Shown: piece after piece, positions 49,183 to 58,230 of the stretch
How positions within the stretch are numbered: the first letter of the stretch is position 1
Layout: every line of letters starts with the position of its first letter
Translations under genes and position numbers: made by a program
DNA from: Halorarum halophilum
GTDB taxonomy: Archaea > Halobacteriota > Halobacteria > Halobacteriales > Haloferacaceae
Reading direction: 5' to 3'
DNA length: 64,000 nt
NCBI RefSeq assembly: GCF_013401515.1
Contig: NZ_CP058529.1
Span: 2,790,001-2,854,000, forward strand
The notes under the pieces: generated by a model
Seen by the model: the letters and a program-made list of their open reading frames with translations, nothing else
The model's database searches: none
Told to the model about the DNA's origin: nothing

Positions 49183-50964
49183 TCACGCCTCGGAGACGCC
49201 GGTGACCACGAACCGCGCCCCGCCCTCGTTCCCGGTCCGAACCTCGACCGCCCAGCCGTGGGCGGCGACGAGCTCCCTGACGATCTCGAGCCCGTAGCCG
49301 GTGCCGTCCGCGCTCGACGTGTATCCGGTCCGGAACACCGTCTCGCGGTCGCCAGGGGGCACACCCGGGCCGTCGTCCTCGACGTAGAACCCGGACTCCC
49401 CGTCGAGGCGTCCCACGCGAACCGTGACGTCGGGGCCGGCGTGCTCGACCGCGTTCCTGAAGAGGTTCTCGAGGATTCGCCTGAGTCGCGACTCGTCGGC
49501 CGGGATGGTTCCGAGGGCGCCCGCGACCGTCAACGTGGCCTCCGGGCCGTCGACGGTCCGCCAGGTCTCCCAGACCAGCGGCTCGAACTCGAGCGCGTGC
49601 GGGCTGACGTCGGTGGTTCCGTGCCGCGTGAGCGTGAGGACGTCCTCGATGATGTCGTCCATCCGGGAGAGCGCCCGCCGGGCCGGCGCGAGATGAACGC
49701 TGTCGACCTCGTCGTCGAGGAGTTCGAGACGCCCCTCCGCGACGTTCAGCGGGTTCCGCAGGTCGTGGCTGACGATGCCGGCGAACTCCTCGAGCCGGTC
49801 GTTCTGCCGTTCGAGTTCGCGCTTGCGCTCGCGTCGCTCGGTGATGTCGCGGACGATTCCGACGGTGCCGTCGAACTCCCCGTCCCGGTAGACGAGGGTG
49901 ATCCGCGCCTCGATCGGGACCAGGTCGCCGTCCGCGGTCTCGAGGTCGCCCTCGACCGACCCCCACGGTCTCGCCGCGGACAGGAGGGCCCCGATCTCGG
50001 ACTCGAACCGGTCGTACGTCTCCTCCGTGAGACAGGTGGCCGGGCCGAACTCGAGGAGTTCGGACTCGTCGTAGCCGGTCAGCGTCTCCATCCGGCTGTT
50101 CACCTCGTCGAACGCGCCGGATCTGTCGAGCATGTACATTCCGTCGGCCGCGAGCTCGATGACGTCCTCGTAGCGTTCCAGTTCGCGCTCGCGCCGCTTG
50201 CGCGCGGAGATGTCGCGAAGGACGCCGACAGACCCCGCGAACTCGGCGTCCGGTGCCGGCAACAGACTGACGTGGTCCTCGCAGTACAGCGTCCCGCCGT
50301 CGGCGGTTCCGAGCATCACCTCGACCTGACCCGCCCGCGCACCGCGCTCGAACAGGCGTCGCTGGAAGGCCCGCCCGTCGTCGCCGTCGAGTTCGGTCCG
50401 CTCGACGACCCCGCCATCGCGCCCGACGAGCGTCTCGCGGTCGTAGCCCGTGGCGGCACAGAACGCGTCGTTGACGAAGGTGAACTCGCCCGTCGCGCCG
50501 AGGACGTACACCGGGTCGTGGATGGTCTCGACGAGCGCCTCGTCCCGTTCGAGCGACGCGCCCGGGAGGACCCGTTCGACGCGGTTCCACAGCGCCTCGC
50601 TTCGTTCCTCGCCCCGGCCGTCCCCTTTCCGGAGGTACGCCGCGGGGCCGTTCTCCGCGACCCAGTCGAGCACCGCGTCGGCGGTGTCGCGGGTGTACAC
50701 GACGACCGGAAGACCGGGGTGCCGGCCCCGGACCCTGCACAGGAACGCGGTCCCGCCGAGGTCGTCCGGGTCGCAGACGAGACAATCGACGTCGCCGGCC
50801 GCGAGCCGGTCGACCGCAGCGTTCGCCGACCGCAGGGACTCGATGGCCACGCCAGGACGCGCCGAGAGCGCCGCGGTGGCGGGGTCAGGCGCTCGCTCGC
50901 CCGCATCTACATGGAGGACCGCGTCCGCGTCGTCCGGGCGTGCTCCGTCACGGACGCGACTCAT
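49183..50964 (-). CDS. PAS-domain sensor histidine kinase with receiver-like N-terminus
   Basis: The protein has 593 residues. Residues 1-130 form a degenerate receiver-like domain (CLVCDPDDLGGTAFLCRVRG, then PVVVYTRDTADAVLDWVAENG). Two PAS domains follow (DPVYVLGATGEFTFVNDAFC and DGMYMLDRSGAFDEVNSRME), each ending in a PAC-like VGVLRDISARK or VGIVRDITERR. The H-box is GIVSHDLRNPLNVAEGRLELL, the N-box is NLFRNAVEHAG, and G-boxes are VEDDGPGVPPG and GTGYGLEIV. It is cytoplasmic, with no membrane helices. The ligand or redox cofactor is not readable and no response regulator adjoins it. Confidence 0.92.
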   Translation of the reverse strand: MSRVRDGARPDDADAVLHVDAGERAPDPATAALSARPGVAIESLRSANAAVDRLAAGDVDCLVCDPDDLGGTAFLCRVRGRHPGLPVVVYTRDTADAVLDWVAENGPAAYLRKGDGRGEERSEALWNRVERVLPGASLERDEALVETIHDPVYVLGATGEFTFVNDAFCAATGYDRETLVGRDGGVVERTELDGDDGRAFQRRLFERGARAGQVEVMLGTADGGTLYCEDHVSLLPAPDAEFAGSVGVLRDISARKRRERELERYEDVIELAADGMYMLDRSGAFDEVNSRMETLTGYDESELLEFGPATCLTEETYDRFESEIGALLSAARPWGSVEGDLETADGDLVPIEARITLVYRDGEFDGTVGIVRDITERRERKRELERQNDRLEEFAGIVSHDLRNPLNVAEGRLELLDDEVDSVHLAPARRALSRMDDIIEDVLTLTRHGTTDVSPHALEFEPLVWETWRTVDGPEATLTVAGALGTIPADESRLRRILENLFRNAVEHAGPDVTVRVGRLDGESGFYVEDDGPGVPPGDRETVFRTGYTSSADGTGYGLEIVRELVAAHGWAVEVRTGNEGGARFVVTGVSEA

Positions 50965-50988
50965 TGATAGAACGTATTAGTTAGCTAT

Positions 50989-51006
50989 CCTATATGAATT
51001 AATAGG
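50989..51006. promoter_or_regulatory. AT-rich palindrome in the kinase-dodecin divergent gap
   Basis: CCTATATGAATTAATAGG is nearly palindromic (arms CCTAT and ATAGG). It lies 25-42 bases upstream of the kinase ATG, where its TATA element should be. It may be both promoter and binding site. The rest of the gap to 51235 has no gene; GTATACCAAA at 51211 is the likely dodecin TATA. Confidence 0.35.
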
Positions 51007-51235
51007 TTCGATTGACACGTTCTGAAAATCGGGGAACTGGCGCCTCCGAACCCCGGCCGTCGGTCTGGTGACCCTCGCGTCTCCCGGTTCGCTTCGTCGT
51101 GGGCCCGATATCATCGGAGAGGGGAGCACTTGTAGGCCGACCTTACGGGGCCCGAATCGCCGTGGGGTCACCTACCGAACCACCCTGCCGAGTACGGGGC
51201 GTATACCAAATACGCCGACGACCCTGCACTCTCCC

Positions 51236-51445
51236 ATGACGGCAGTCAAGATCATCAAGGTGCTCGGCACCTCCGAGGAATCGTGGGAGGACGCCGCCGA
51301 ACAGGCCGTGATGGAGGCGAGCAAGTCGGTTGACGACATCAGCGGCATCGAGATCGAGGACTGGACGGCGAACGTCACCGACGACGCCATCACGGAGTAC
51401 AAGGCGACCGTCGAGATCGCGTTCCCCGTCCACGACTCGTCCTGA
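51236..51445 (+). CDS. Dodecin
   Basis: The protein has 69 residues, the usual size. It starts MTAVKIIKVLGTSEESWEDA and has EASKSVDDISGIEIEDWTAN, then YKATVEIAFPVHDS. The conserved Trp in IEDWTAN stacks on flavins in haloarchaeal dodecin, which stores riboflavin or lumichrome as a dodecamer in the cytoplasm. GTATACCAAA lies about 24 bases before the start. The next gene (DUF2267) follows by four bases. Confidence 0.95.
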   Translation: MTAVKIIKVLGTSEESWEDAAEQAVMEASKSVDDISGIEIEDWTANVTDDAITEYKATVEIAFPVHDSS

Positions 51446-51449
51446 TTCC

Positions 51450-51839
51450 ATGGACTTCAGCGAGTTCGTGGGACAGCTCCAGCACCGGCTGGAACTCCCC
51501 GACGAGGGACACGCGGTCCGCGCGGCCCGCGCCACGCTCACCACGCTGGGCGAACGGATCGTCGAGGGCGAGGCGGAGGACCTGGCCAGTCCACTTCCGA
51601 TGGAGATCGACCGGTTCCTGCTCGAGGCCGACTCGGGTCAGCGCTTCCCCTTCGACGAGTTTGTCGACCGCGTCGCCGAGCGGGGGCGCGTCGACCGGTC
51701 CGACGCAGCCTACCACGCGAAGGTCGTCGTCGACCTCGTGAGCGAGGTCGCGCCGGCGGGCGAACTGGAACAGGTCCGGGGCCAGCTCCCCGAGGACTTC
51801 GACCCGCTGTTCGAACTGGTCGACGCGGACGAGGAGTAG
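51450..51839 (+). CDS. DUF2267 family protein
   Basis: The protein has 129 residues. It starts MDFSEFVGQLQHRLELPDEG and has AVRAARATLTTLGERIVEGEAEDLASPLP. A second similar half, with FDEFVDRVAERGRV and AYHAKVVVDLVSEVAPAGEL, makes the usual two-repeat helical DUF2267 domain. It is soluble and acidic. The role is unknown; such genes often sit beside stress-related genes. It is probably in one transcript with dodecin. Confidence 0.9.
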   Translation: MDFSEFVGQLQHRLELPDEGHAVRAARATLTTLGERIVEGEAEDLASPLPMEIDRFLLEADSGQRFPFDEFVDRVAERGRVDRSDAAYHAKVVVDLVSEVAPAGELEQVRGQLPEDFDPLFELVDADEE

Positions 51840-51905
51840 TCGACGGGGACGGGCGACCGTCGGCCGCCGACCCGGACTCCCGGGGGGTGGCCGTCCCACG
51901 TCGTC

Positions 51906-52337
51906 CTACCTGGCGGCAAGTTCGGCGGCCAGCGTCCGGGCGCCCACGTAGCGAATCCGGCGCTCGACGGGGAACCAGAGGCTCCCCAGCGCCGCCCCGA
52001 GCGCGTTCGCGAGCAGGTCGCCCCAGCCAAAGTAGCGGTGGGGCGTTGCTCCCTGGAGGAGTTCGATACCCGCACCGAACGCGAGAGCACCGCCGATGAC
52101 GAGGGCGACGCGTCGAGACGGGTGCTCCCGCAGGTTCGCCGTCGCATAGGCCAGCACGAGCGCGAACCCCGCGTAGGCCGCGAAGTGGAGGCGCTTGTCC
52201 CAGAACGGCGTCGGTGACGGCGGCTCCGGGGGGACGGTGACGAGCGAGAAGTAGCAGATGACGCCGGCGACTCCCAAGACGCCGAGCCAGCGAAGTGACC
52301 GGGGGAGGAGGGGGAACCTGACCCGGTCCATCCTCAC
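51906..52337 (-). CDS. VanZ family membrane protein
   Basis: The protein has 143 residues with about four helices. VanZ-like features are FWDKRLHFAAYAGFALVLAYA, a central block with charges, and GIELLQGATPHRYFGWGDLLANALGAALG. The role of VanZ domains is not settled, though glycopeptide resistance is one known case. GTG at 52337 overlaps the stop of the STT3-like gene (GTGA), so they are coupled; an ATG at 52331 is also possible. The coupling may tie it to glycan transfer or surface assembly. Confidence 0.82.
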   Translation of the reverse strand: MRMDRVRFPLLPRSLRWLGVLGVAGVICYFSLVTVPPEPPSPTPFWDKRLHFAAYAGFALVLAYATANLREHPSRRVALVIGGALAFGAGIELLQGATPHRYFGWGDLLANALGAALGSLWFPVERRIRYVGARTLAAELAAR

Positions 52338-54685
52338 GCCGACCCCGTAGCGGTCACGTTCGCCCCGTTCCGGACCGCGGATTCGGGGACGGTGATCGTG
52401 GTCCCGTCGCTCCCGTTACTCCCCGCGACCTGGTACTCCCCCGGGTGGGCGACGCGGACGCTGTACGCGCCGTCCGCGCCGGCGGTCGTCTCCCGGACGT
52501 AGGTGAACGAAGCGCCCTCGACGTCGACCTCCGTCCCCAGTGTGACGGTCGCGTTCGGCTCCGCCTGCCCCTCGACGACCGCGCCGGGGACGAGCGCGAA
52601 GGTCTTGTACTCGCCGTCGGCCGTCGCGTGGACGAGCCGGTAGTGGGCGAGCGCGGGCGAGTCGGCGGTCCGGTTGCCGTTGTGCCGGTGGAGTCTGGTG
52701 CCGAGGTTCGATTCGTTTCCGCCAACGACGATCGGCGTTGTGACGACGAATCCAGCACGGCCACTCAGTCGGTCGTACCACGCCTGCGCATCTTGCGAGC
52801 TGATGAACTGGACGTAATTACTTTGCGCATAGCCGTACGAGCGCGACTCGCCGTTCACGAAGTAGTTGTACATTCTGTTCTCCGGCCAGAAGCTGAACAC
52901 GTAGTTCTCCGGGTACTCCATCTCGCGGTCGTCGCTGTGCTCGGCCATCCAGGTCGCCGTTTCGTACTGACCGTCGGGGACGGTCAGTTGGCTCGTCTTC
53001 ACCGGCACCTGGAAGATACTCACGCTCGTCACGAACAGAAAGAGGATAACGACCGCCATGAGCGGCTCCCGATCTGGAATCCGCACGTCCGGAACGGGGT
53101 CGTCACTGAAGGGTGCTGGTGAGCGAGCACAGTCGAACTTCTCCGTGAGATGAACGAACCCGGTCGCAGCGAAGACGACGACCGTCGGTGAGAGCTCACC
53201 GACGAATCGGACCTGGATGGCGGCGAGCACGAGGAAGTACCAGGCGTACACCGTCGGAACCAGCCAGCGTTCATCGTCGAGTGCTAGTCGAACGCCCCAC
53301 GCCATGTACGGGAGCGCGAGAACAAGGATCAACCCGATCAGCAGTAACCAGCCGAACGACTGTCCGAACAGGCCCTGCATTTCGGCGATCGCACGATCGG
53401 CGAACAAACGATCGGACAGGCTCGTGGTGAGTCGTGTCCAGTACTCCGGCCGGACCGTGGCGAGCAGGACGGCGCCGACGACGAGCCCTCCTCCTTCGAC
53501 ACCGGCGAGTACCGTGGCGGGCTGGTCGAACCGATGCGCCAGTTCGCCGACGAGGAGGACGCCGACACCGCCGATGAGTACGAGCGCGGGCGCAGTGGCG
53601 ACGAGCGTCGAATGCCATCCGAACACGGAGTGGCCAGCCCACGCGATAGTGGCGCCGATCCCCGTCCCAAGCAGGACCGGCCCGCTTGTCGGGAGCGGCG
53701 AGTCGCCGGCGTGAACCGCCCGGAGGGCGTCGGTCGCGAGATAGAGGCCGAGTGGTACGAGCAGCAGTGGGCTCGCGTCCCATGCGAGCGTCTGCGCGCC
53801 GGTGCCGATACCGATGGCGAGCGTCGCGGCGATCGTCTTCCACGTGAGCGTGGGAATGGGTCGGCGGGTGATCGTCCTGCCGGGGGCGGTTCGGCGTGCT
53901 TCTGCGGCAATGACAGCGATGCCGAGGACCGTCAGCGCCAGCCACGGGTAATCGAATGCGTGGTGGTCGGCGAAACCTAGGCTCGTCCGATATGCGTGCG
54001 CCGGGATGACTGCGAGCATGGCGACGGCGGCGAGCGCTATCCGGCGGTCGTCAGTGACCGTCTTCGTGAGGACGTACACGAGGACCGCTGTGATGACAGC
54101 CGAGACGACGGGGTACCAGGCGAGGACGTGGCCGGCGACCTCCGTGGTGCCGCCGAGCACGACCGTGACGAGCCAGAGTGCGGCGACGAGGAGCGGTTCC
54201 CCCTTCGCGATGCCGCCGGGGATCGTCGAGAGCGTCGTCCCGGGGTCCGCGAGCATCGTCTCCACCCAGTAGCGGTAGAAGTACGGGTCGTTCGCGGAGA
54301 GGACGACGTGCTCGCCGCGGTACACCGTCGGGAACGGGAACATGCGGAACGCGACGACGAGCAGCAACGCGCCGAGGAGGAGGGCGAGTTCGAAACGGTC
54401 GATCTGCGGGAGCGAGACGTCGAGGTCCGACGTGGATCGCTCGTCGGCGGCCGGTGCCGGCGCTTCACCGTCGAGCGCAGTTCGTACGGCCGCCCGGTCG
54501 GCGACGCGGTACTCCTCGCCGTCGCGTTCGACGACGCCGTGCGAGACGAGTTCGCCGAACGCTCCCGAGTCGACGTCGACGTCCTCGAACGCCCAGGGGT
54601 CCTCGGGTTCGAGGACGGTCTCCACGGCCGGTTCGAGGTCCGGCCGCTCGTCGAGGAGGTCGCGGACGGCCCGGGCGGTAACCAT
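52334..54685 (-). CDS. STT3/AglB-like membrane glycosyltransferase with extra domains
   Basis: The protein has 783 residues. Residues 1-75 are a helical, winged-helix-like domain (VTARAVRDLLDERPDLEPAV, then GELVSHGVVERDGEEYRVAD). About 12 membrane helices follow, with the STT3 loop SANDPYFYRYW near 130-140 and a DHH motif in LGFADHHAFDYPW near 237-248. The soluble part after about residue 550 lacks the catalytic-binding WWDYG motif: the matching place reads FSFWPENRMYNYF. The end has a small Ig/carboxypeptidase-regulatory-like domain (VPGAVVEGQAEPNATVTLG, then TAGADGAYSVRVAHPGEYQV). It may be a diverged oligosaccharyltransferase or a different polyprenyl-sugar transferase. It lies next to a pilin gene and is coupled to VanZ. 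Confidence 0.82.
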   Translation of the reverse strand: MVTARAVRDLLDERPDLEPAVETVLEPEDPWAFEDVDVDSGAFGELVSHGVVERDGEEYRVADRAAVRTALDGEAPAPAADERSTSDLDVSLPQIDRFELALLLGALLLVVAFRMFPFPTVYRGEHVVLSANDPYFYRYWVETMLADPGTTLSTIPGGIAKGEPLLVAALWLVTVVLGGTTEVAGHVLAWYPVVSAVITAVLVYVLTKTVTDDRRIALAAVAMLAVIPAHAYRTSLGFADHHAFDYPWLALTVLGIAVIAAEARRTAPGRTITRRPIPTLTWKTIAATLAIGIGTGAQTLAWDASPLLLVPLGLYLATDALRAVHAGDSPLPTSGPVLLGTGIGATIAWAGHSVFGWHSTLVATAPALVLIGGVGVLLVGELAHRFDQPATVLAGVEGGGLVVGAVLLATVRPEYWTRLTTSLSDRLFADRAIAEMQGLFGQSFGWLLLIGLILVLALPYMAWGVRLALDDERWLVPTVYAWYFLVLAAIQVRFVGELSPTVVVFAATGFVHLTEKFDCARSPAPFSDDPVPDVRIPDREPLMAVVILFLFVTSVSIFQVPVKTSQLTVPDGQYETATWMAEHSDDREMEYPENYVFSFWPENRMYNYFVNGESRSYGYAQSNYVQFISSQDAQAWYDRLSGRAGFVVTTPIVVGGNESNLGTRLHRHNGNRTADSPALAHYRLVHATADGEYKTFALVPGAVVEGQAEPNATVTLGTEVDVEGASFTYVRETTAGADGAYSVRVAHPGEYQVAGSNGSDGTTITVPESAVRNGANVTATGSA

Positions 54686-54925
54686 ACGCCGTGTCTGTCA
54701 GAGTCGGCCGATAAAGGCTCCGTCTCCGGATGCGAGGTGTGGTCTCGGTCGGGCACCCTCTCGGACGGACTCCGTCCCGCGTCCGATTCCCGTGAGCGAT
54801 TCACGACTGATAATTTGGGACGTACCTTTATTTCCCAGATTCAGGTCTAGGAATTCACGACTCAACGCCCCGCCACGGGAACGCGGTTTCCAGGCCGGGG
54901 CTCCGGGTCACAGAGAACTATACCC

Positions 54926-55378
54926 ATGCAATTCAAGCAACTGTTCAAAGACGAACGTGCTGTCAGTCCGGTCATCGGGGTTATTCTGATGGTGGCAATC
55001 ACTGTGATCCTCGCGGCCGTCATCGGGACGTTCGTGCTCGGTCTCGGGAACAACCTACAGCAGACCGCACCCAATGCGAACTTCGACTTCGACTACTCGT
55101 CGGCAGGGAACTCTCCAACGAACCCCTACAGGGTGGACGCGACCCATGAAGGTGGCGCGACCATTGACGAGGACAACGCTGACTCGCTTGAACTGGTCGC
55201 AGAGAGTGGACAATCTGTTGAATTCCCTTCAACCGTGAGTTCGGGCACGACTGCATCTCTCAATAACCTGGGGGGAACCGACAATTCCGTTCCAGCTAGT
55301 ACCACGGTCCGTGTAATCTGGACCGCTCACGACGGCGGCAACTCTCAGAGCCTCGCTGAGGGCAAGACTCCGAGCTAA
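54926..55378 (+). CDS. Type IV pilin-like protein
   Basis: The protein has 150 residues. A short basic leader ([20 protein letters not shown]) is followed by the pilin helix [21 protein letters not shown]. The ERAVSPV site is the usual archaeal prepilin (PibD) processing point, followed by the DUF1628-type N-terminus. The remaining 105 residues ([20 protein letters not shown] and onward) are an Asp/Ser/Thr-rich globular tail exposed outside. It has no clear N-x-S/T glycosylation site. A CCTTTATTTCC box near 54830 would give a leader of roughly 70 bases. Confidence 0.9.
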   Translation: MQFKQLFKDERAVSPVIGVILMVAITVILAAVIGTFVLGLGNNLQQTAPNANFDFDYSSAGNSPTNPYRVDATHEGGATIDEDNADSLELVAESGQSVEFPSTVSSGTTASLNNLGGTDNSVPASTTVRVIWTAHDGGNSQSLAEGKTPS

Positions 55379-55547
55379 TCGCTCAGTCGCTGGCGGAATT
55401 CCTTTTTCAGCACAAAATGGTAGTTGGACTATGGACTCACTATTGACATTTCCGATAAAATGGCTAGTTAATCAGGTGGCCAGTAATGGGCTCCAGAACG
55501 GGGCGTTTCAGTAATCGAGTCACCACTATCCTCCTTGCCCGTTCAGG

Positions 55548-56678
55548 TTACTCCAGATCCCAGTACTCCTGGTGATGCTCCACCGCCTTGTCCAGCCACG
55601 AATCCACAAGCTCCGTCGGCTCCTCTAGCCAGGCGAACGGGTCGTCGGTCCCGTACTGCTCCAGCTCGACGCGGCGGTCGAGGAGTCCCTCGAACACGCC
55701 GAGCGTCGCGAACGACAGGTGGGACTGCTGGTAGCCGCCCTCCTGGACGAGCGCGAGGCGGCCGTCCGCGGTCTCGTCGGCGAGGTGGCGCACGTGCTCG
55801 CCGAGGCGTAGGAAGCCATCGCGGGTGGCGAGGTTGCGCGCGTTCGGGTCCGCGGCGCCGGCGTCCTGCCCGGCGCTCACGAGGACGAGGTCGGGGTCGT
55901 ACTCGCGGACGATGGGGTTCACGACGCGCTCGAAGAGCACGTCGTAGCCGCGGTCGCCCGTGCCGGGCGGGAGCGGGACGTTCACGGTGTAGCCCTCGCC
56001 GGCGCCCGTTCCGACCTCCTCGAGCGATCCCTCCTGTGGGTGGTACTCGGGGTGCCAGGAGCCGTGGTCCGCGTGGGCGCTCACGAAGAGCACGTCGTCG
56101 CGGTCGTAGAACGCCTCCTGCGTGCCGTTGCCGTGGTGGACGTCCCAGTCGACGATGGCGACGCTGTCGGCCCCCTGCGCGAGCGCCTCCTCGGCGGCGA
56201 TGGCGACGTTGTTGAGGAAGCAGAACCCGTCGGCGCAGGTCGGCTGGGCGTGGTGGCCGCTGGGGCGACACAGCGCGTACGGGACTGATCCATCGTCGTC
56301 GAGCGCCGTCCGGGCGGCGGCCATCGCGGCCCCCGCGGCCATTCGGGCGGCGTCGAACGTGGCTTCGTTCGCCCCCGTCGTCGTGTCCTCGATGCGCCCG
56401 CCGCCGTCGGCGCAGAACGACTCCAGCCAGTCGACGTACTCCGAGTCGTGGACCCGTTCGATCTCGTCGCGCGTGGCGCGCTCGGGCGACTCGTACTCGG
56501 TGGCCTCCGGGAGCGCGTGGTCGAGCATCGCTTTGATGTTCTTGACGCGCTCCCGCCGGTCGGGATGTCGCTCGTCGTCGGCGATCATCGGCGATGAGGG
56601 GTACTTGTACGTCCCCGCGGGCGGTTCGTGGTCGAGCATCCGGTCGTGCCAGAAGACGGTGATGGTGTCGTCGATCAT
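55548..56678 (-). CDS. Histone deacetylase-like amidohydrolase
   Basis: The protein has 376 residues. Active-site features are SGHHAQPTCADGFCFLNN near 140-157 (tandem His), VDWDVHHGNGTQ near 177-187 (zinc Asp and His), SAGQDAGAADP (third zinc ligand) and the oxyanion Tyr in QEGGYQ. The loop words resemble acetylpolyamine amidohydrolases and class II-type enzymes more than classic histone deacetylases. It removes acetyl or acyl groups from amines. It lies at the downstream end of the HAAT/amidase cluster, with the same strand order. The ATG at 56678 is preferred; the upstream frame runs through a direct repeat. Confidence 0.88.
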   Translation of the reverse strand: MIDDTITVFWHDRMLDHEPPAGTYKYPSSPMIADDERHPDRRERVKNIKAMLDHALPEATEYESPERATRDEIERVHDSEYVDWLESFCADGGGRIEDTTTGANEATFDAARMAAGAAMAAARTALDDDGSVPYALCRPSGHHAQPTCADGFCFLNNVAIAAEEALAQGADSVAIVDWDVHHGNGTQEAFYDRDDVLFVSAHADHGSWHPEYHPQEGSLEEVGTGAGEGYTVNVPLPPGTGDRGYDVLFERVVNPIVREYDPDLVLVSAGQDAGAADPNARNLATRDGFLRLGEHVRHLADETADGRLALVQEGGYQQSHLSFATLGVFEGLLDRRVELEQYGTDDPFAWLEEPTELVDSWLDKAVEHHQEYWDLE

Positions 56679-56690
56679 GGGTCGTGTCGC

Positions 56691-56754
56691 TCCGCGTCGT
56701 CGTATCCGTGAGTCCAGTTCCGCGTCGTCGTATTCGTCGTATCCGTGAGTCCAG
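56691..56754. repeat. Direct repeat upstream of the deacetylase gene
   Basis: Two copies of CGTATCCGTGAGTCCAGT lie at about 56701-56718 and 56737-56754, each preceded by TCCGCGTCGTCG-like sequence. They sit just upstream of the deacetylase start (minus strand). They may be binding sites or a recent small duplication. Confidence 0.45.
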
Positions 56755-56814
56755 TGGTCCCCCTCTCGTGTCAAGGTTCGCCCCTGGGGAGTTCGCCCCG
56801 GTGGGGGACGCCGT

Positions 56815-58104
56815 TCAGTCGTCGATGCCGCAGTACTCGATGGCGATGCCGGCGATGGCCTTCGACGTCTCCAGCAGCGACGTGAGCGTGGTGTGCTCGT
56901 CGGCGCCGTGCAGGCCCGTCCCGGTCGGGCCGACCGACACGGCGGGGACGTCGTAGTAGAGCTCGAAGAACCGCTCGTCGAGCCCGGCGTTCCCGCCGAC
57001 GAACGACCCCGTCCGCCCGGTGACCTCCTCGGAGACGCGCGAGGCGACCGTCGCGATCTCGGAGTCGGGGTCGACCTCGTGGGGCTCGGCCTGCCAGCCG
57101 AACCAATCTACCTCGGGCGGGTGGTCGGCCAGCCACTCGTCCTCGGCCGCCGCGTCGGCCACGGCCTCCTCGATCTGTGCCCGCACCTCCGCGCGGCTCT
57201 CGCCGGGCGGCCAGCCGATGCGTCCCTCCATGAACGCCTCGCTCGGCAGCGTCGAGGGCCAGTCGCCCGCCTCGATGGTGCCGATGTTGAGGTTCGTCAC
57301 GTTCCCCTCCAGGTCGGGTTCCCCACGGTAGGCGGGCGGGTAGTCGATGCGGGCCTTCCGCTCCTCGTCGAGCCGTTCGAGCGCCTGGTACACGGTCGCC
57401 GCGTTGCCGATGGCGTTGACGCCCTGGTGGCCCCACGCCGCGTGGACGCTCTTGCCCGGGACGCGGATCCGGAAGTACATCACGCCGGCGCTGGCGACGC
57501 CGACGTTCGGGAGTTCGAACGGCTCGGCGATGACCGCCGCGTCGGGGACGTAGCCGCGTTCGAGGACCGATAGCGCCCCGCCGACGCCGCCGTCCTCCTC
57601 CTCGATGGTGCTCTGGAAGATGAGGTCGCCCCCGAGGTCGATCCCCGCCTCGTCCAGCGCCTCCATGGCGATCAGGACCGCGGCGAGGCCGCCCTTCATG
57701 TCGGCGACGCCGCGCCCGTACAGGGTGTCGTCCTCGCGGGTCACCGTCCACGGCTCCCGCTCCCACTCGGCGTCGGTGACGTCGACCACGTCGATGTGGC
57801 CGCCGACGGTGAGCGTCGGCCCGTCGCCGCCCTCGCGGCGCGCGACGACATTCGGGCGGTTCTCGTAGCCGTACTCCGTGTACGACGACGTCTCGAAGTA
57901 GCCCTCGTGGTCGGCCAGTGACTCCGCCGAGGGCTCCCAGACGTCCGGATCGAGCCCGAGCGAGTCGAGCTTGTCGATCACCACCGCCTGTCCCGGCTCC
58001 TCGGTCCCGGTCACCGTCCGGGCCTCGACGAGGTCGGTGACGAGGTCGACGAGTTCGTCCTGCTTCGATTCGATCGCGTTCTCGACGGTCTCAGTTGCGT
58101 CCAT
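56815..58104 (-). CDS. M20 family metallo-amidohydrolase/peptidase
   Basis: The protein has 429 residues. Zinc and catalytic positions are GGHIDVVDV (His103, Asp105), GRGVADMKGG (Asp135), STIEEEDGG (Glu168-169) and the C-terminal GADEHT. It has the dimerisation domain of ArgE/DapE-type enzymes. It splits an amide bond in an N-acyl amino acid or similar. It comes just after the LivM gene of the second importer on the same strand, 126 bases apart, so uptake and hydrolysis are probably linked. Confidence 0.92.
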   Translation of the reverse strand: MDATETVENAIESKQDELVDLVTDLVEARTVTGTEEPGQAVVIDKLDSLGLDPDVWEPSAESLADHEGYFETSSYTEYGYENRPNVVARREGGDGPTLTVGGHIDVVDVTDAEWEREPWTVTREDDTLYGRGVADMKGGLAAVLIAMEALDEAGIDLGGDLIFQSTIEEEDGGVGGALSVLERGYVPDAAVIAEPFELPNVGVASAGVMYFRIRVPGKSVHAAWGHQGVNAIGNAATVYQALERLDEERKARIDYPPAYRGEPDLEGNVTNLNIGTIEAGDWPSTLPSEAFMEGRIGWPPGESRAEVRAQIEEAVADAAAEDEWLADHPPEVDWFGWQAEPHEVDPDSEIATVASRVSEEVTGRTGSFVGGNAGLDERFFELYYDVPAVSVGPTGTGLHGADEHTTLTSLLETSKAIAGIAIEYCGIDD

Positions 58105-58230
58105 TGATTGCTGTAGTGTGTGCGTCTATCGTGGTCGGTACGGTGCGGTCGGAGGGCGACCGAGGTCGGTTCGAGGTGGTCCGGGGTCGACGACCCCGCG
58201 GCGAGCGGGCCGTCGCGTCGACGGAGCGGG

